Below, in pieces: positions 9,177 through 17,880 of a DNA stretch of 64,000 bases; the stretch's first letter is position 1, and each line of letters starts with the position of its first letter. This DNA comes from G963677445 sp963678275 (GTDB lineage: Bacteria; Bacteroidota; Ignavibacteria; Ignavibacteriales; Melioribacteraceae): NCBI GenBank assembly GCA_963678275.1, contig OY782765.1, positions 2,356,001 to 2,420,000 on the forward strand. Reading direction: 5' to 3'. The notes beneath the pieces are model-generated. The model searched no databases. It had not been told where the DNA came from and saw only the letters and a list, made by a program, of their open reading frames with translations. The position numbers were made by a program, and so were the translations under genes.

Positions 9177-9805
9177 TTAAGATTCTCATAGCGGATGATC
9201 ACGCGATAGTAAGAGAAGGACTAAAACAGATCGTTTCGGAAGAAACGGATATGAAAGTTATGGGTGAAGCTGAAAACGCGGAACAATTATTTGAACATAT
9301 AAAACGTGAAGAGTGGGATATTATTGTGCTCGATATAAATATGCCTGGTAAAACGGGACTTGAGGCTCTCAAGCAGCTTAAAATTGATCATCCCCGTTTA
9401 CCTGTGCTCATATTAAGTATGTATGGAGAAGATCAGTATGGACTCCGGGCTCTAAGGGCGGGGGCATCGGGATACCTGAAAAAAGTCAGCGCTCCCAACG
9501 AACTTGTCAACGCGATTCGTAAAATTGTATCGGGTAGCAAATTTATTAGTCCTGAACTTGCCGAAAAACTTGTGACAACTCTGGATACAAATTCACGGCT
9601 TTTGCCTCATGAAACTCTTTCAGACAGAGAATATGAAATTATGTGCAAAATAGGGTCGGGTAAAACTGCCGACGCTATCGCGGCCGAACTGAATATCAGT
9701 ATTCATACTGTCTACAGCTACAGAAACAGAATTCTTGATAAAATGAATATGAAATCCAATGTGGAAATTGCCCAGTATGTAGTACAAAATAAACTGACAG
9801 GTTAA
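9173..9805 (+). CDS. NarL/FixJ-family response regulator
   Basis: A 210-residue DNA-binding regulator. The receiver domain (1-120) has the acidic pair D8/D9, phosphoacceptor Asp54 in IVLDINMPG, and the conserved Lys in SGYLKKVSA. The LuxR-type helix-turn-helix (about 145-208) contains LSDREYEIMCKIGSGKTADA and NISIHTVYSYRNRI. It overlaps the sensor kinase gene by 4 bp and is surely its cognate partner. Targets are unknown; the porin gene 0.5 kb downstream is one possibility. Confidence 0.95.
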   Translation: MIKILIADDHAIVREGLKQIVSEETDMKVMGEAENAEQLFEHIKREEWDIIVLDINMPGKTGLEALKQLKIDHPRLPVLILSMYGEDQYGLRALRAGASGYLKKVSAPNELVNAIRKIVSGSKFISPELAEKLVTTLDTNSRLLPHETLSDREYEIMCKIGSGKTADAIAAELNISIHTVYSYRNRILDKMNMKSNVEIAQYVVQNKLTG

Positions 9806-9889
9806 GATTTTATAGATTTTTCCCACTGCCACTGAATCTTTTATTAATTTCAAAACTCCTGACTCCAGCAGACTATTTTGTCGTGATTT

Positions 9890-10075
9890 CATATAGCCGG
9901 AATCAAAAAAGGAATCACATAAACGAATCAGAACGGAGTCGAATATCAATAGCCCCGGATGCAATCCGGTGGTCTGGTATAGCAGATTTCTTTTGCGACG
10001 CTGAAGGCGTCGAATATTAACAATCCGGAGAAAATATTATTTTTCGAAGTAAAATCTGTCGGATAAATCAGGAGC
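9890..10075 (+). repeat. Interspersed repeat F, copy 1
   Basis: Matches 60513-60690 in the same orientation: agccggaatc, then a hairpin-rich segment with agccccggatgcaatccggt, then gacgctgaaggcgtcgaata and ttaacaatcc, and tgagaaaatattatt-like sequence. It holds several small palindromes (cccGGATGCAATCCggtgg, GACGCtgaagGCGTC) and no gene. It fills most of the gap between the two-component system and the porin. Confidence 0.75.
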
Positions 10076-10313
10076 TTTTTATCATTCAGTTCCGCGGCTT
10101 TTAAATTTGTTCTTTATTGTTTAATGATTTCTTTTTATTATATTACTCATAATTTTTATTAATATAAAATTTCAGTGATCGGGACCAGATTATTATTGAA
10201 TATTCCCTATATTATTTCACCATTTGTTTCGGATTGGTTAGTAGACCGACAGGTATGAAAATATTTTCCATTTTATATAAATATAAATTTTCCAATAAAA
10301 AGGAGATAGTTAT

Positions 10314-11528
10314 ATGAAAAAGGCCCTCTACTTTTTTCTTTGCCTGATTTTAGTCACCTCTGTTTTTGCGCAGAAAAAGAAATCATTCGGGATATCTTTT
10401 AAAGGTTTTGTAAAGACAGATGTTATGCTCGATACCCGTCAGACTGTGGCAGCCCGCGAGGGACATTTCCTTCTTTATCCCGCTGCTGAGCTAAATGACC
10501 CGGATAACGAGGATGTTAATGCCAAAGCTAATCTAAATATGCTCTCTATTCAAAGCCGCCTGACCGGCACAATAACCGCTCCCGATTTTCTGGGCGCTAA
10601 AACCACCGGCGTTCTTGAAGGGGCTTTTTTCGGACATTCGAATGCCGATGTCAATGGATTCAGGCTGCGTCACGCTTTCCTGAAACTCGACTGGAAAAAA
10701 AGCCAGTTGCTCGTCGGGCAATACTGGCATCCGATGTTCATAACTGAAGTTTTTCCGGGTGTAGTTTCTTTTAATACCGGTGTTCCCTTTCAGCCATTCT
10801 CCAGAAACCCGCAGATTAAATATACCATCAAAACAAATAAAGTGAATATAGCGATTACCGCCGCCTCGCAGCGTGATTTTACGAGTACCGGACCTAACGG
10901 AGCAGGCTCGACATATCTGAGAAACGCTTTAATACCAATTCTCGACCTCAATATTAAATATATGGATGAAGGAACTGTTCTTGGTGTTGGCGGTAACTTT
11001 AAATCTCTTATGCCCAGGACAGTCACCTCTATGGGTTATGATACCGATGAAAAGATTTCAAGCATCGCGGCCATGGCTTTCGCAAAATTCACAATCAAAA
11101 ATACTGTTCTGAAACTTGAAGGAATTTATGGCCAGAATATGTATGACCTTCTTATGCTCGGCGGATATGCGGTAAAAAGTTTCGAAGCTGTAAAAGGTGT
11201 GGAAGAATATACTAATTCCAATACGATGTCGGCCTGGATGGATTTGAGTTTCGGTAAAAAAGTTATGTTTGGTCTTTTTGCCGGATATACTAAAAATATG
11301 GGAACTGATGATGACAACATCGGCATCTATTATTCAAGAGGCAGCAATATTGAAAGTGTAATGCGAGTCTCCCCAAGAATTATTTATCATGTCGGCCAGA
11401 CTCGTTTTGCCGGTGAAATTGATTATACCTCAGCCGATTACGGTACGGTAAATTCAAAAGGTGAAGTGGAAAATACAACCAACGTGGCAAACCTGAGAGT
11501 CTTACTGGCTGCTTATCTTTTCTTCTAA
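10314..11528 (+). CDS. Outer-membrane porin-like beta-barrel protein
   Basis: A 404-residue exported protein. The signal peptide is residues 1-19 (KKALYFFLCLILVTSVFAQ), followed by alternating amphipathic strands and a C-terminal LLAAYLFF ending in aromatic residues, as in outer-membrane barrels. The opening FGISFKGFVKTDVMLDTRQT resembles DcaP-like/Bacteroidota porins. The substrate is not predictable. The start is supported by AAGGAG 8 bp before ATG. It is monocistronic, with a terminator downstream. It lies after a NarL-type system and could be its target, which is inference only. Confidence 0.75.
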   Translation: MKKALYFFLCLILVTSVFAQKKKSFGISFKGFVKTDVMLDTRQTVAAREGHFLLYPAAELNDPDNEDVNAKANLNMLSIQSRLTGTITAPDFLGAKTTGVLEGAFFGHSNADVNGFRLRHAFLKLDWKKSQLLVGQYWHPMFITEVFPGVVSFNTGVPFQPFSRNPQIKYTIKTNKVNIAITAASQRDFTSTGPNGAGSTYLRNALIPILDLNIKYMDEGTVLGVGGNFKSLMPRTVTSMGYDTDEKISSIAAMAFAKFTIKNTVLKLEGIYGQNMYDLLMLGGYAVKSFEAVKGVEEYTNSNTMSAWMDLSFGKKVMFGLFAGYTKNMGTDDDNIGIYYSRGSNIESVMRVSPRIIYHVGQTRFAGEIDYTSADYGTVNSKGEVENTTNVANLRVLLAAYLFF

Positions 11529-11557
11529 GAATAATTTTCAGAAAAAATATAAAATTT

Positions 11558-11588
11558 CAAAACGCCGCTTTCCGCGGCGTTTTTTTAT
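11558..11588 (+). terminator. Rho-independent terminator after the porin gene
   Basis: AACGCCGC-tttcc-GCGGCGTT hairpin followed by TTTTTT, 30 bp after the porin stop codon. Confidence 0.9.
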
Positions 11589-12014
11589 ATGTCATTCGAA
11601 AAGGGTTTCATTTGATAAAAATTTCAGGTAGTCAGCCTGCAACAGGCAGTTGTTACATATTACAGGCCTCCTGACATCAGAAACATAAAGTATTGAAATA
11701 AAACAACATAGATTTTTTATTGCGTATATACGTATGCGACTGTTATTAGAAATTCTGTTAGAAAGGACATCGTTTATAATTTTTCTTTGCGTGATATAAT
11801 TTAAAATTTACCTTAGCTGGTAAAGCGAGAACCAATGGGGATTGTCATTAATCTTACCAAATATATTTTGTAAAATATGCCCTTACTTTTTGTCTTGACA
11901 CAAAAAGTAACAAAAAAGACAAGACTGCAAAGAAATAAGATAAAAACAATATTGAGAGAGGATAACGAAATATTCTCTCTGTTATTATTCTGCCAGTTAA
12001 TGGAAGAAGATGAT
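11589..12014. other. Gene-free intergenic stretch with a short palindrome
   Basis: No credible gene. It contains a perfect 11-bp hairpin, TTACTTTTTGT-cttgac-ACAAAAAGTAA (11883-11910), a kind of sequence recurrent between genes in Bacteroidota. It also contains gcctgcaacaggc at about 11635. It separates the convergent porin and phosphatase genes. Confidence 0.6.
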
Positions 12015-12069
12015 AAAATAGTTTGATGGGAGTCAGGAGTTTACAATTCACAATTCATCAAACTATTTT
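12015..12069 (-). terminator. Long inverted repeat at the 3' end of the phosphatase operon
   Basis: AAAATAGTTTGATG (12015-12028) and its perfect complement at 12056-12069 enclose a 27-nt loop. The right arm includes the last codons and stop of the phosphatase gene. On the minus strand the hairpin is followed by attttatcatcttctt, so it may act as a weak terminator or a 3'-end stabiliser. Confidence 0.45.
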
Positions 12070-14589
12070 TACAATAATAATCGTTGTGTCATCATATTGC
12101 TGAGCGCTGCCAATGAATTCGTTAAGAGCGCCAAGTAGATTATCTCCGATTTTTTCAACACTCTCACTACTATTGACCGCGATAACCTCGGTCATCCGGT
12201 CATAACCAAACTGCTCGCCCGCTTCATTTTGTGATTCGGGCAGCGCGTCGCTATAAAATATCAGTATATCCCCTTCGGAGATATCAACTGTTGAATCCTT
12301 ATATTCCAGATTATTTATCATGCCAAGAGGAATGCGCGGATCATCCCCTGTAAGAAAGCTGACTTTTCCATTTCTGCAAAGGATTGGTTCAGGCTGCCCC
12401 GAATTGGAACATATCATTTTTTTATTTATGAAATCAAGCATAACAAAACTTACAGCCGCGAAGAGCCTCTTTTCCGGTTTTTTCTGACATAAAGAAATAT
12501 TGATCGAAGATAATGCTTCCGATGGTTTTTCGAAACCTTTCTGTTTTACCTGCGCGAGCATTCCCGATGTTAAAACAGTGGTCATGGCGGCTTTCATCCC
12601 TTTACCCGATACATCGGCGTTGGCGATACATAATATATCCTTCCTTTCATCCTTGAAAAAAATATCATAAAAATCACCACCCACTTCATAAGCCGGCACA
12701 AACTTTGTACATATCTCAAATTTTTCAGATTCAGGAAGTGTAACCGGCAACAGACTCCTCTGCATTGAAGAAGCCTGTTCAAGCTCCCCGCTCATCCTTA
12801 TTCGTTCAAGTTCGGCAGACTGTTTCTCCTTTTCCCTTTTTATGCTCTTTTTATATGAAATAAGAGTAATAACGATTATACCGATTATTGTGAGCAAAAC
12901 TCCCGATATTATAATATTGTACTGCCTGTTGATCTGCAAAGCTTTTATCTCGCTCTCTCTTTTCAGCAGTTCATTTTCCCCCTCTTTTTTATCTGTTTCA
13001 TATTTAGTCTGCATTTCGGCAAGCTGACTTGAGCTGTTCTGATCAAAAAGCGCCTGCTTAATCTGGTAATATTTCTGAAAAGCCTGAAATGCCTTTTTAC
13101 TGCTTCCTTTCGCGTAATACAGATTGGAAAGAAGCTGATACCCTGTTTTAATCAGCTCTTTCATATTTTTATCTTCCGAAAGAAGGAGTGATTTTTCAAC
13201 TGCTTTTATCGCTTTTGAAATTGATCCGGCTTCCTTATACACCCTTCCCTGCCCGATAAGAGCTGTGGCGATAACACTGTTGTTTTCAAACTCTCTCCCA
13301 AGTTCTTCCGCTCTCGAAAAGAAATGAATAGCCCTGTCAAAATTATTAAGCGCCAGTTCATATTCACCCATAGTAACACTGACATTCATCATATTATAAT
13401 CATTATGGGTTTCAGAAGCTATATCATTTGCTTCCCGCGCGTAAGTTCCCGCTTTTTCAATATCTCCCGATTCCAGGTAAACCGCCGCAAGATTCGCGAG
13501 ACTTAGCGCCAAAGATGAAACCTCATTGATTTCCCGCCTGATTTTAACCGCTTTTTCGAAATGTTCTATCGCTTTATCATATTCCTTCATCCTCTGGTAA
13601 GTGAAAGCTATGCAACTCAGCGCATACCCGATTTCCGGTTTTGTATCTGTTTCTTCCGCAATCCTCAGCGCTTTAAGATAATATTCCAGCGCGAGATTAA
13701 ATTTCCCCATACCATCATGAATATTACCGATTGTCTGATAGGAATTAGAAATTTCAACGAGATTGCCCACCTCTTCTTTCAGCTTGAGGGATTTTATTTC
13801 ATATTCCAGCGCCTGTTTATATTGCTGCCTTTCCTGCATTGTAATTGCGATATTATGAAGAGCGCGCGCCATGCCCGATTTGTCATTGTATTTCTCCGAT
13901 ACATCTTTTGCTTTATGATATAATATCAGCATGCTATCGACATCACCGATATAATATTTGGAGATAGCGAGATTATTATAAGCATCGGTAAGATATTTAT
14001 ATTCACCCAGCCTGTCGTAATTGTTTACCGCTTCCCATGTATAGGCATCCGCTTTTTTATAATCTCCGAATTCTCTCAGTATCGTCCCCATATTTGATAT
14101 TGTCTTCGCGTATCCTAAATCATCCTTCTCATTTTTATATATTTTATTCGCGCTGGTATAATATTCGAGAGCTTTATTAAAATCGCCAAGCACATAATAT
14201 ACAATACCGGTTTTGTTAAGTATTTTGGCTTTTAATTGCCGGTAATCTTTTTCAGCGGCAATTATTAATGATCTGTCATAATAAAACAAGGCCGAATCAC
14301 TCTCGCCCAGACGGCTGAAACCGGACCCGATATTCATATTCGCTTTACAAATTTCAGCCTCATTATTTATTTCCCGCGCCATTTCCATTGCTTCGCGGGC
14401 GTATGAAATGCATTTTTCGGCGGAAGCCTTCCGGTAAGCTTCGGCAAGATTATTTAATGCGCTTATTTTTTTAATCCCCGATAACGATGGAAGAACAGCC
14501 TCGAGAGAATCAATATTTTCCTGCGCGGATAAACCGTTGAAAGTTATGAATAGTAACAGATAAAGAGTAGATATATTCCTTGAAATCAA
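12058..14589 (-). CDS. TPR-repeat, membrane-anchored PP2C (SpoIIE-type) phosphatase, paralogue 2
   Basis: Predicted serine/threonine phosphatase with a large TPR sensor part. A signal peptide (STLYLLLFITFNGLSA) precedes about ten TPR units (for example ALEYYLKALRIAEET), a coiled coil and one TM helix (YNIIISGVLLTIIGIIVITLI). The PP2C_2 domain follows, with metal-site motifs EVGGDFYDIFF, ADVSGKGMKAAM and YDDTTIIIV. The TPR part is thus outside the cytoplasm and the phosphatase inside. The start chosen is TTG at 14589, preceded by GGAGA at good spacing. An upstream TTG at 14610 overlaps the previous stop and would add 7 residues. It is coupled to the paralogue upstream. Likely targets are anti-sigma-antagonist-type phosphoproteins, by family analogy; none is encoded next to it. 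Confidence 0.88.
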   Translation of the reverse strand: MISRNISTLYLLLFITFNGLSAQENIDSLEAVLPSLSGIKKISALNNLAEAYRKASAEKCISYAREAMEMAREINNEAEICKANMNIGSGFSRLGESDSALFYYDRSLIIAAEKDYRQLKAKILNKTGIVYYVLGDFNKALEYYTSANKIYKNEKDDLGYAKTISNMGTILREFGDYKKADAYTWEAVNNYDRLGEYKYLTDAYNNLAISKYYIGDVDSMLILYHKAKDVSEKYNDKSGMARALHNIAITMQERQQYKQALEYEIKSLKLKEEVGNLVEISNSYQTIGNIHDGMGKFNLALEYYLKALRIAEETDTKPEIGYALSCIAFTYQRMKEYDKAIEHFEKAVKIRREINEVSSLALSLANLAAVYLESGDIEKAGTYAREANDIASETHNDYNMMNVSVTMGEYELALNNFDRAIHFFSRAEELGREFENNSVIATALIGQGRVYKEAGSISKAIKAVEKSLLLSEDKNMKELIKTGYQLLSNLYYAKGSSKKAFQAFQKYYQIKQALFDQNSSSQLAEMQTKYETDKKEGENELLKRESEIKALQINRQYNIIISGVLLTIIGIIVITLISYKKSIKREKEKQSAELERIRMSGELEQASSMQRSLLPVTLPESEKFEICTKFVPAYEVGGDFYDIFFKDERKDILCIANADVSGKGMKAAMTTVLTSGMLAQVKQKGFEKPSEALSSINISLCQKKPEKRLFAAVSFVMLDFINKKMICSNSGQPEPILCRNGKVSFLTGDDPRIPLGMINNLEYKDSTVDISEGDILIFYSDALPESQNEAGEQFGYDRMTEVIAVNSSESVEKIGDNLLGALNEFIGSAQQYDDTTIIIVKIV

Positions 14590-14606
14590 TTTATTTTCTC
14601 CATCGC

Positions 14607-17123
14607 TCAATTCATTTTTACGATAATTAAAGTGGTATCATCATATACCTCTGCGCCGCCTATAAAATCCGCCAGATCACTTATCATTTTATTTCCAAGC
14701 TCTTCAATTTTTTTACCGCCGTTTATAGTAACAGAGTCTATTATCCTGTCATAACCATACTGCTCTTCATTTTTATTCTGCGATTCGGGAAAAGCGTCGC
14801 TGTAAAAGATAATTATATCATCTTTCTCAAGGTTTATAAGACTATCCCTGTATTTAATATTTTTCAGCATCCCGAGAGGAATCCGCGGATCGGAACTTTG
14901 AAGATATTTAACTTTCCCTTTCCTGAAAAGAATTATTTCAGGCTGGCCGGAATTAGTGAATTTCAAAGTTTTATTCTTTGTATCTATTACCGCGTATGAA
15001 AGGGCGGTAAACAACCTTCTTTCCGACTTTTTATCATATAATGCGCGGTTTATCTCATTTAAAACCTCAGCAGGATCAGTGATACCCATATTTTTAACCT
15101 GCGCGAGCATTCCGGAGGTGAGCACAGTGGTCATCGCCGCTTTCATCCCTTTGCCCGAAACATCGGCGTTGGCCACACATAATTCATTATCGCCAATGGT
15201 AAATATGTCAAAAAAATCTCCCCCGACTTCATAAGCGGGATGGCATTCTGCCCATATCTCGAAATTTTCGGAGGAGGGAAATTTTTCAGGAAGAAGATTT
15301 CTCTGCATTGCCGCCGCCTGCTCAAGTTCCTGTGTAATTCTCGCTTTTTCAAGTTCCGCCTGTTGTTTCTGCTTAAGTTCCTTTAGTCTTTTTCTATAAG
15401 CTATAAGAGTGTAAATTACCGCGAGAATAATTACCGCGAGGATGCCGGAAATGATATAATTCTGCTGCCTGGAAATTTGAAGTTCTTTTATTTCATTCTG
15501 CTTTTTAAGCAGCTCATTTTCCTTTTCTTTTTTTTCAGTTTCATATTTGGTCTGTAGCTCGGCCATCTGCCCGGCGGTCTTCAGATTATAAAGGCTGTCA
15601 TTCAACGAAGCATAATCAGTGAACTGGTGATATGCTCGTGTATAATCTCCCTTTTTCTCTGAACAGAACGCCAAATATTTGAGAGCCTCTGCTCTTAGTT
15701 CGGCATGTTCAATTTCTTCAGCTTTTGTGAGTCCCTCCTTCAGTTGTTTTTTTGCTGAGCCATAAAGTCCCAGTGAAAAATATGATTTCCCGAGATTTAT
15801 GTACATTTCAGTTTCAAGATCGGCTTCTTCAATATCCACGGCTATTCCGAGAGCTTCTTTATAGGCGGCGGCCGCTTTATCATATTCTTTCTGAAATGAA
15901 TAAATCAATCCCTTTTGATGGGAATACTGCAGGTATCCTTTTTTCACATCAAGTTCGCCGGCCAGTGTTTTCGCTTCCTCATGATATTCCAGCGCTTTTG
16001 CCTCATCTCCCTCTTTCAGAAGGATATCAACGAGTGAGGTAATACTGGAAAGCAATTCTCTTTTATCATCAATTTCTTTTGAGAGGTCATATCTTTTCAT
16101 CTCATATTCCAGCGCTTTTTTCCGGTCGCCCAATTTAAGATAAACAGAAGAAATATTTGAAAAAACAGATGACAGATGCTCTTTTGTACCCGATTTAAGA
16201 GCGGCGTCCATAGCTTCAAGAAAATACTTCAATCCCTCATGAAATTTCCCCCAGGCCATATAAACATTACCGATTCCCTGAAGAGCGACAAAAACCTGGG
16301 CTTTATTGCCAGTTTTTTTCTTAAGTGCCAATGATTTTTTCAGGAATTCTGCCGCGAGTTGATAATTACCCTTCATTTCATAATTCACACCGATATTCTG
16401 GTAACAGAGCGCTTCCATATCAATATTTTTTTCATCACTGAATATTTGAGCAGCCCTGCTCAGCTTGGCTATTGAACTATCATATTCACCTGAAAAATAA
16501 TCATTTACGGCAATATTAATATACGCGCTTCCCACATCCTTCATGGAATTGTGTTCCAGGTATACTTTTCTCGCCTCATTGTAATAATTGTTAGAAGCCT
16601 TATAATCACCAAGTCTTGCCTGCATAACCCCGAGATTCATTATTACGCGGCCAAGGGGAAGATACTGATCTGTCTGCTCAAAATACTCCTTTGCCTTTGA
16701 GAAATTTTTTATCCCCGATTTATAATCACTCTGGAAAAAATTAAGCCGGCCAAATTCATTATAGGCATTCGCCAGCTGAACAACATCCTCTCTTTTTTCA
16801 GCAATTTCCAAAGCTCTGTTAAAAAATTGTTTCGCGCTGTCAAGTTCTGATATATAAATTGAAGCGTTTCCGAGCAGACGCAATGATTCAAACTCGAGAC
16901 TGTCATTCCCAATCTTACAAGATTCCTCCAGGGAATATTTCGCGAATATTTTACTGGAATCGTAAGAATTTTTTTGGTATTCCTGAGATATCTTCAAAAG
17001 AAGGTCTATCCTGTTCAGTCCCGAACTTTCGCTTAATTCCTGTTTAAGACTGTCGATGGAGGACATACCATTCAGGTTGAGCGTAATTATTAAGAATAGC
17101 AGGATTATTGGCAATTTTTTCAT
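14607..17123 (-). CDS. TPR-repeat, membrane-anchored PP2C (SpoIIE-type) phosphatase, paralogue 1
   Basis: First gene of the two-gene phosphatase operon, 838 residues, with the same architecture as its neighbour. The signal peptide is KKLPIILLFLIITLNLNG. TPRs span about 40-520 and are followed by a coiled coil rich in Glu/Lys and one TM helix (IISGILAVIILAVIYTLIAY). The C-terminal PP2C_2 domain carries EVGGDFFDIF, ADVSGKGMKAAM and YDDTTLIIV, so the metal ligands look complete. The two proteins align over their whole length, indicating a tandem duplication with divergence mainly in the sensor part. No partner switch protein is adjacent; an RsbW-like ATPase is encoded at 51758. Confidence 0.9.
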   Translation of the reverse strand: MKKLPIILLFLIITLNLNGMSSIDSLKQELSESSGLNRIDLLLKISQEYQKNSYDSSKIFAKYSLEESCKIGNDSLEFESLRLLGNASIYISELDSAKQFFNRALEIAEKREDVVQLANAYNEFGRLNFFQSDYKSGIKNFSKAKEYFEQTDQYLPLGRVIMNLGVMQARLGDYKASNNYYNEARKVYLEHNSMKDVGSAYINIAVNDYFSGEYDSSIAKLSRAAQIFSDEKNIDMEALCYQNIGVNYEMKGNYQLAAEFLKKSLALKKKTGNKAQVFVALQGIGNVYMAWGKFHEGLKYFLEAMDAALKSGTKEHLSSVFSNISSVYLKLGDRKKALEYEMKRYDLSKEIDDKRELLSSITSLVDILLKEGDEAKALEYHEEAKTLAGELDVKKGYLQYSHQKGLIYSFQKEYDKAAAAYKEALGIAVDIEEADLETEMYINLGKSYFSLGLYGSAKKQLKEGLTKAEEIEHAELRAEALKYLAFCSEKKGDYTRAYHQFTDYASLNDSLYNLKTAGQMAELQTKYETEKKEKENELLKKQNEIKELQISRQQNYIISGILAVIILAVIYTLIAYRKRLKELKQKQQAELEKARITQELEQAAAMQRNLLPEKFPSSENFEIWAECHPAYEVGGDFFDIFTIGDNELCVANADVSGKGMKAAMTTVLTSGMLAQVKNMGITDPAEVLNEINRALYDKKSERRLFTALSYAVIDTKNKTLKFTNSGQPEIILFRKGKVKYLQSSDPRIPLGMLKNIKYRDSLINLEKDDIIIFYSDAFPESQNKNEEQYGYDRIIDSVTINGGKKIEELGNKMISDLADFIGGAEVYDDTTLIIVKMN

Positions 17124-17322
17124 GGCTTTATGAGATTTTACTATCTTATTATTAAGCCTTACAGTGAATCCTGTAGGCTGTCAAAGTAATAGTATCCTTA
17201 AAGAATTATTTCAACCGGGAAATTTACAAAAATCACATGGATGGATAAAGGTTAAAGAAAATATTAATTATTTGTTGATATGAACAAAAATATGATTCTT
17301 TTTTTATTTTTGTATTTTCTTC

Positions 17323-17351
17323 TTGACCATCGGGCAAGATGTCAGTATATT
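17323..17351 (+). promoter_or_regulatory. Promoter of tRNA-Val
   Basis: TTGACC (17323-17328), 17-bp spacer, TATATT (17346-17351), about 24 bp before the tRNA 5' end. It has the same layout as the promoters of feoA, the small RNAs and the XRE regulator in this window. Confidence 0.6.
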
Positions 17352-17374
17352 TAGAATTACATTTTTATTGTCTT

Positions 17375-17449
17375 GGGCGCTTAGCTCAGCTGGTTCAGAG
17401 CACCTGCCTTACAAGCAGGGGGTCGTTGGTTCGAATCCATCAGTGCCCA
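17375..17449 (+). tRNA. tRNA-Val (anticodon TAC)
   Basis: Cloverleaf: acceptor GGGCGCT/AGTGCCC, D arm GCTC...GAGC, anticodon stem CCTGC/GCAGG with loop CTTACAA (anticodon TAC), T arm with GGTTCGAAT, and discriminator A. CCA is not encoded. A terminator hairpin follows immediately. Confidence 0.97.
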
Positions 17450-17455
17450 CAAAAA

Positions 17456-17487
17456 ACCCGGTCTTTTGCCGGGTTTTCTTTTTTTAA
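17456..17487 (+). terminator. Terminator after tRNA-Val
   Basis: AACCCGG-tcttttg-CCGGGTT hairpin followed by a T-rich run (ttcttttttt), directly after the tRNA. Confidence 0.9.
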
Positions 17488-17639
17488 AGAATATGAGGGA
17501 AAATGTTTTCTGTTTATATGATTCGGTCCAAAAATACCGGGAGACGTTATTATCGCCAAACTTCTAATCTGCCTGACTGATTGAACAGACATAATTCAGA
17601 TCGCAATAAGTTCACAAAAGGGAAAGGCCCCCCTGAGAG

Positions 17640-17813
17640 CACTGCTGTCAACTTAAGGGATTTTATTTTTTTACCGGCCCCGAAGGGGTCGAAGCCGAAT
17701 AGCCACGGGGTGTTCCCGCAGGGAATTCCCCGTGGGGACGGATAGAAAAAATATACAATCCCCCAAATTCCCGGGAACATAAAAAAGATTTTGGGCCTAA
17801 GTTGACAGCATTG
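17640..17813. mobile_element. 174-bp MITE with 9-bp target site duplication
   Basis: The ends are near-perfect inverted repeats: CACTGCTGTCAACTTAAGG on the left and, read inward from the right, CAATGCTGTCAACTTAGG. The element is flanked by the direct repeat CCCTGAGAG (17631-17639 and 17814-17822), a 9-bp target duplication. The interior is hairpin-rich (gaaggggtcgaagccgaata, ccccgtgggg) and non-coding. A second, right-truncated copy lies at 56857-56959. No transposase with these ends is in the window. Confidence 0.8.
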
Positions 17814-17880
17814 CCCTGAGAGTTGGTTATTTCTGTTGATTTTAGGACAAGATCGGTAATTGAAGAACACGATTACATTT

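Noticed and set aside
11854..12051. 65-residue hydrophobic reading frame on the minus strand
   Set aside because: It is made of an AT-rich palindromic intergenic sequence (actttttgtcttgacacaaa) commonly seen between genes; no start site or family.
17550..17870. 106-residue reading frame on the minus strand
   Set aside because: It runs through the MITE and both target duplications, so it is an artefact of the hairpin-rich element.
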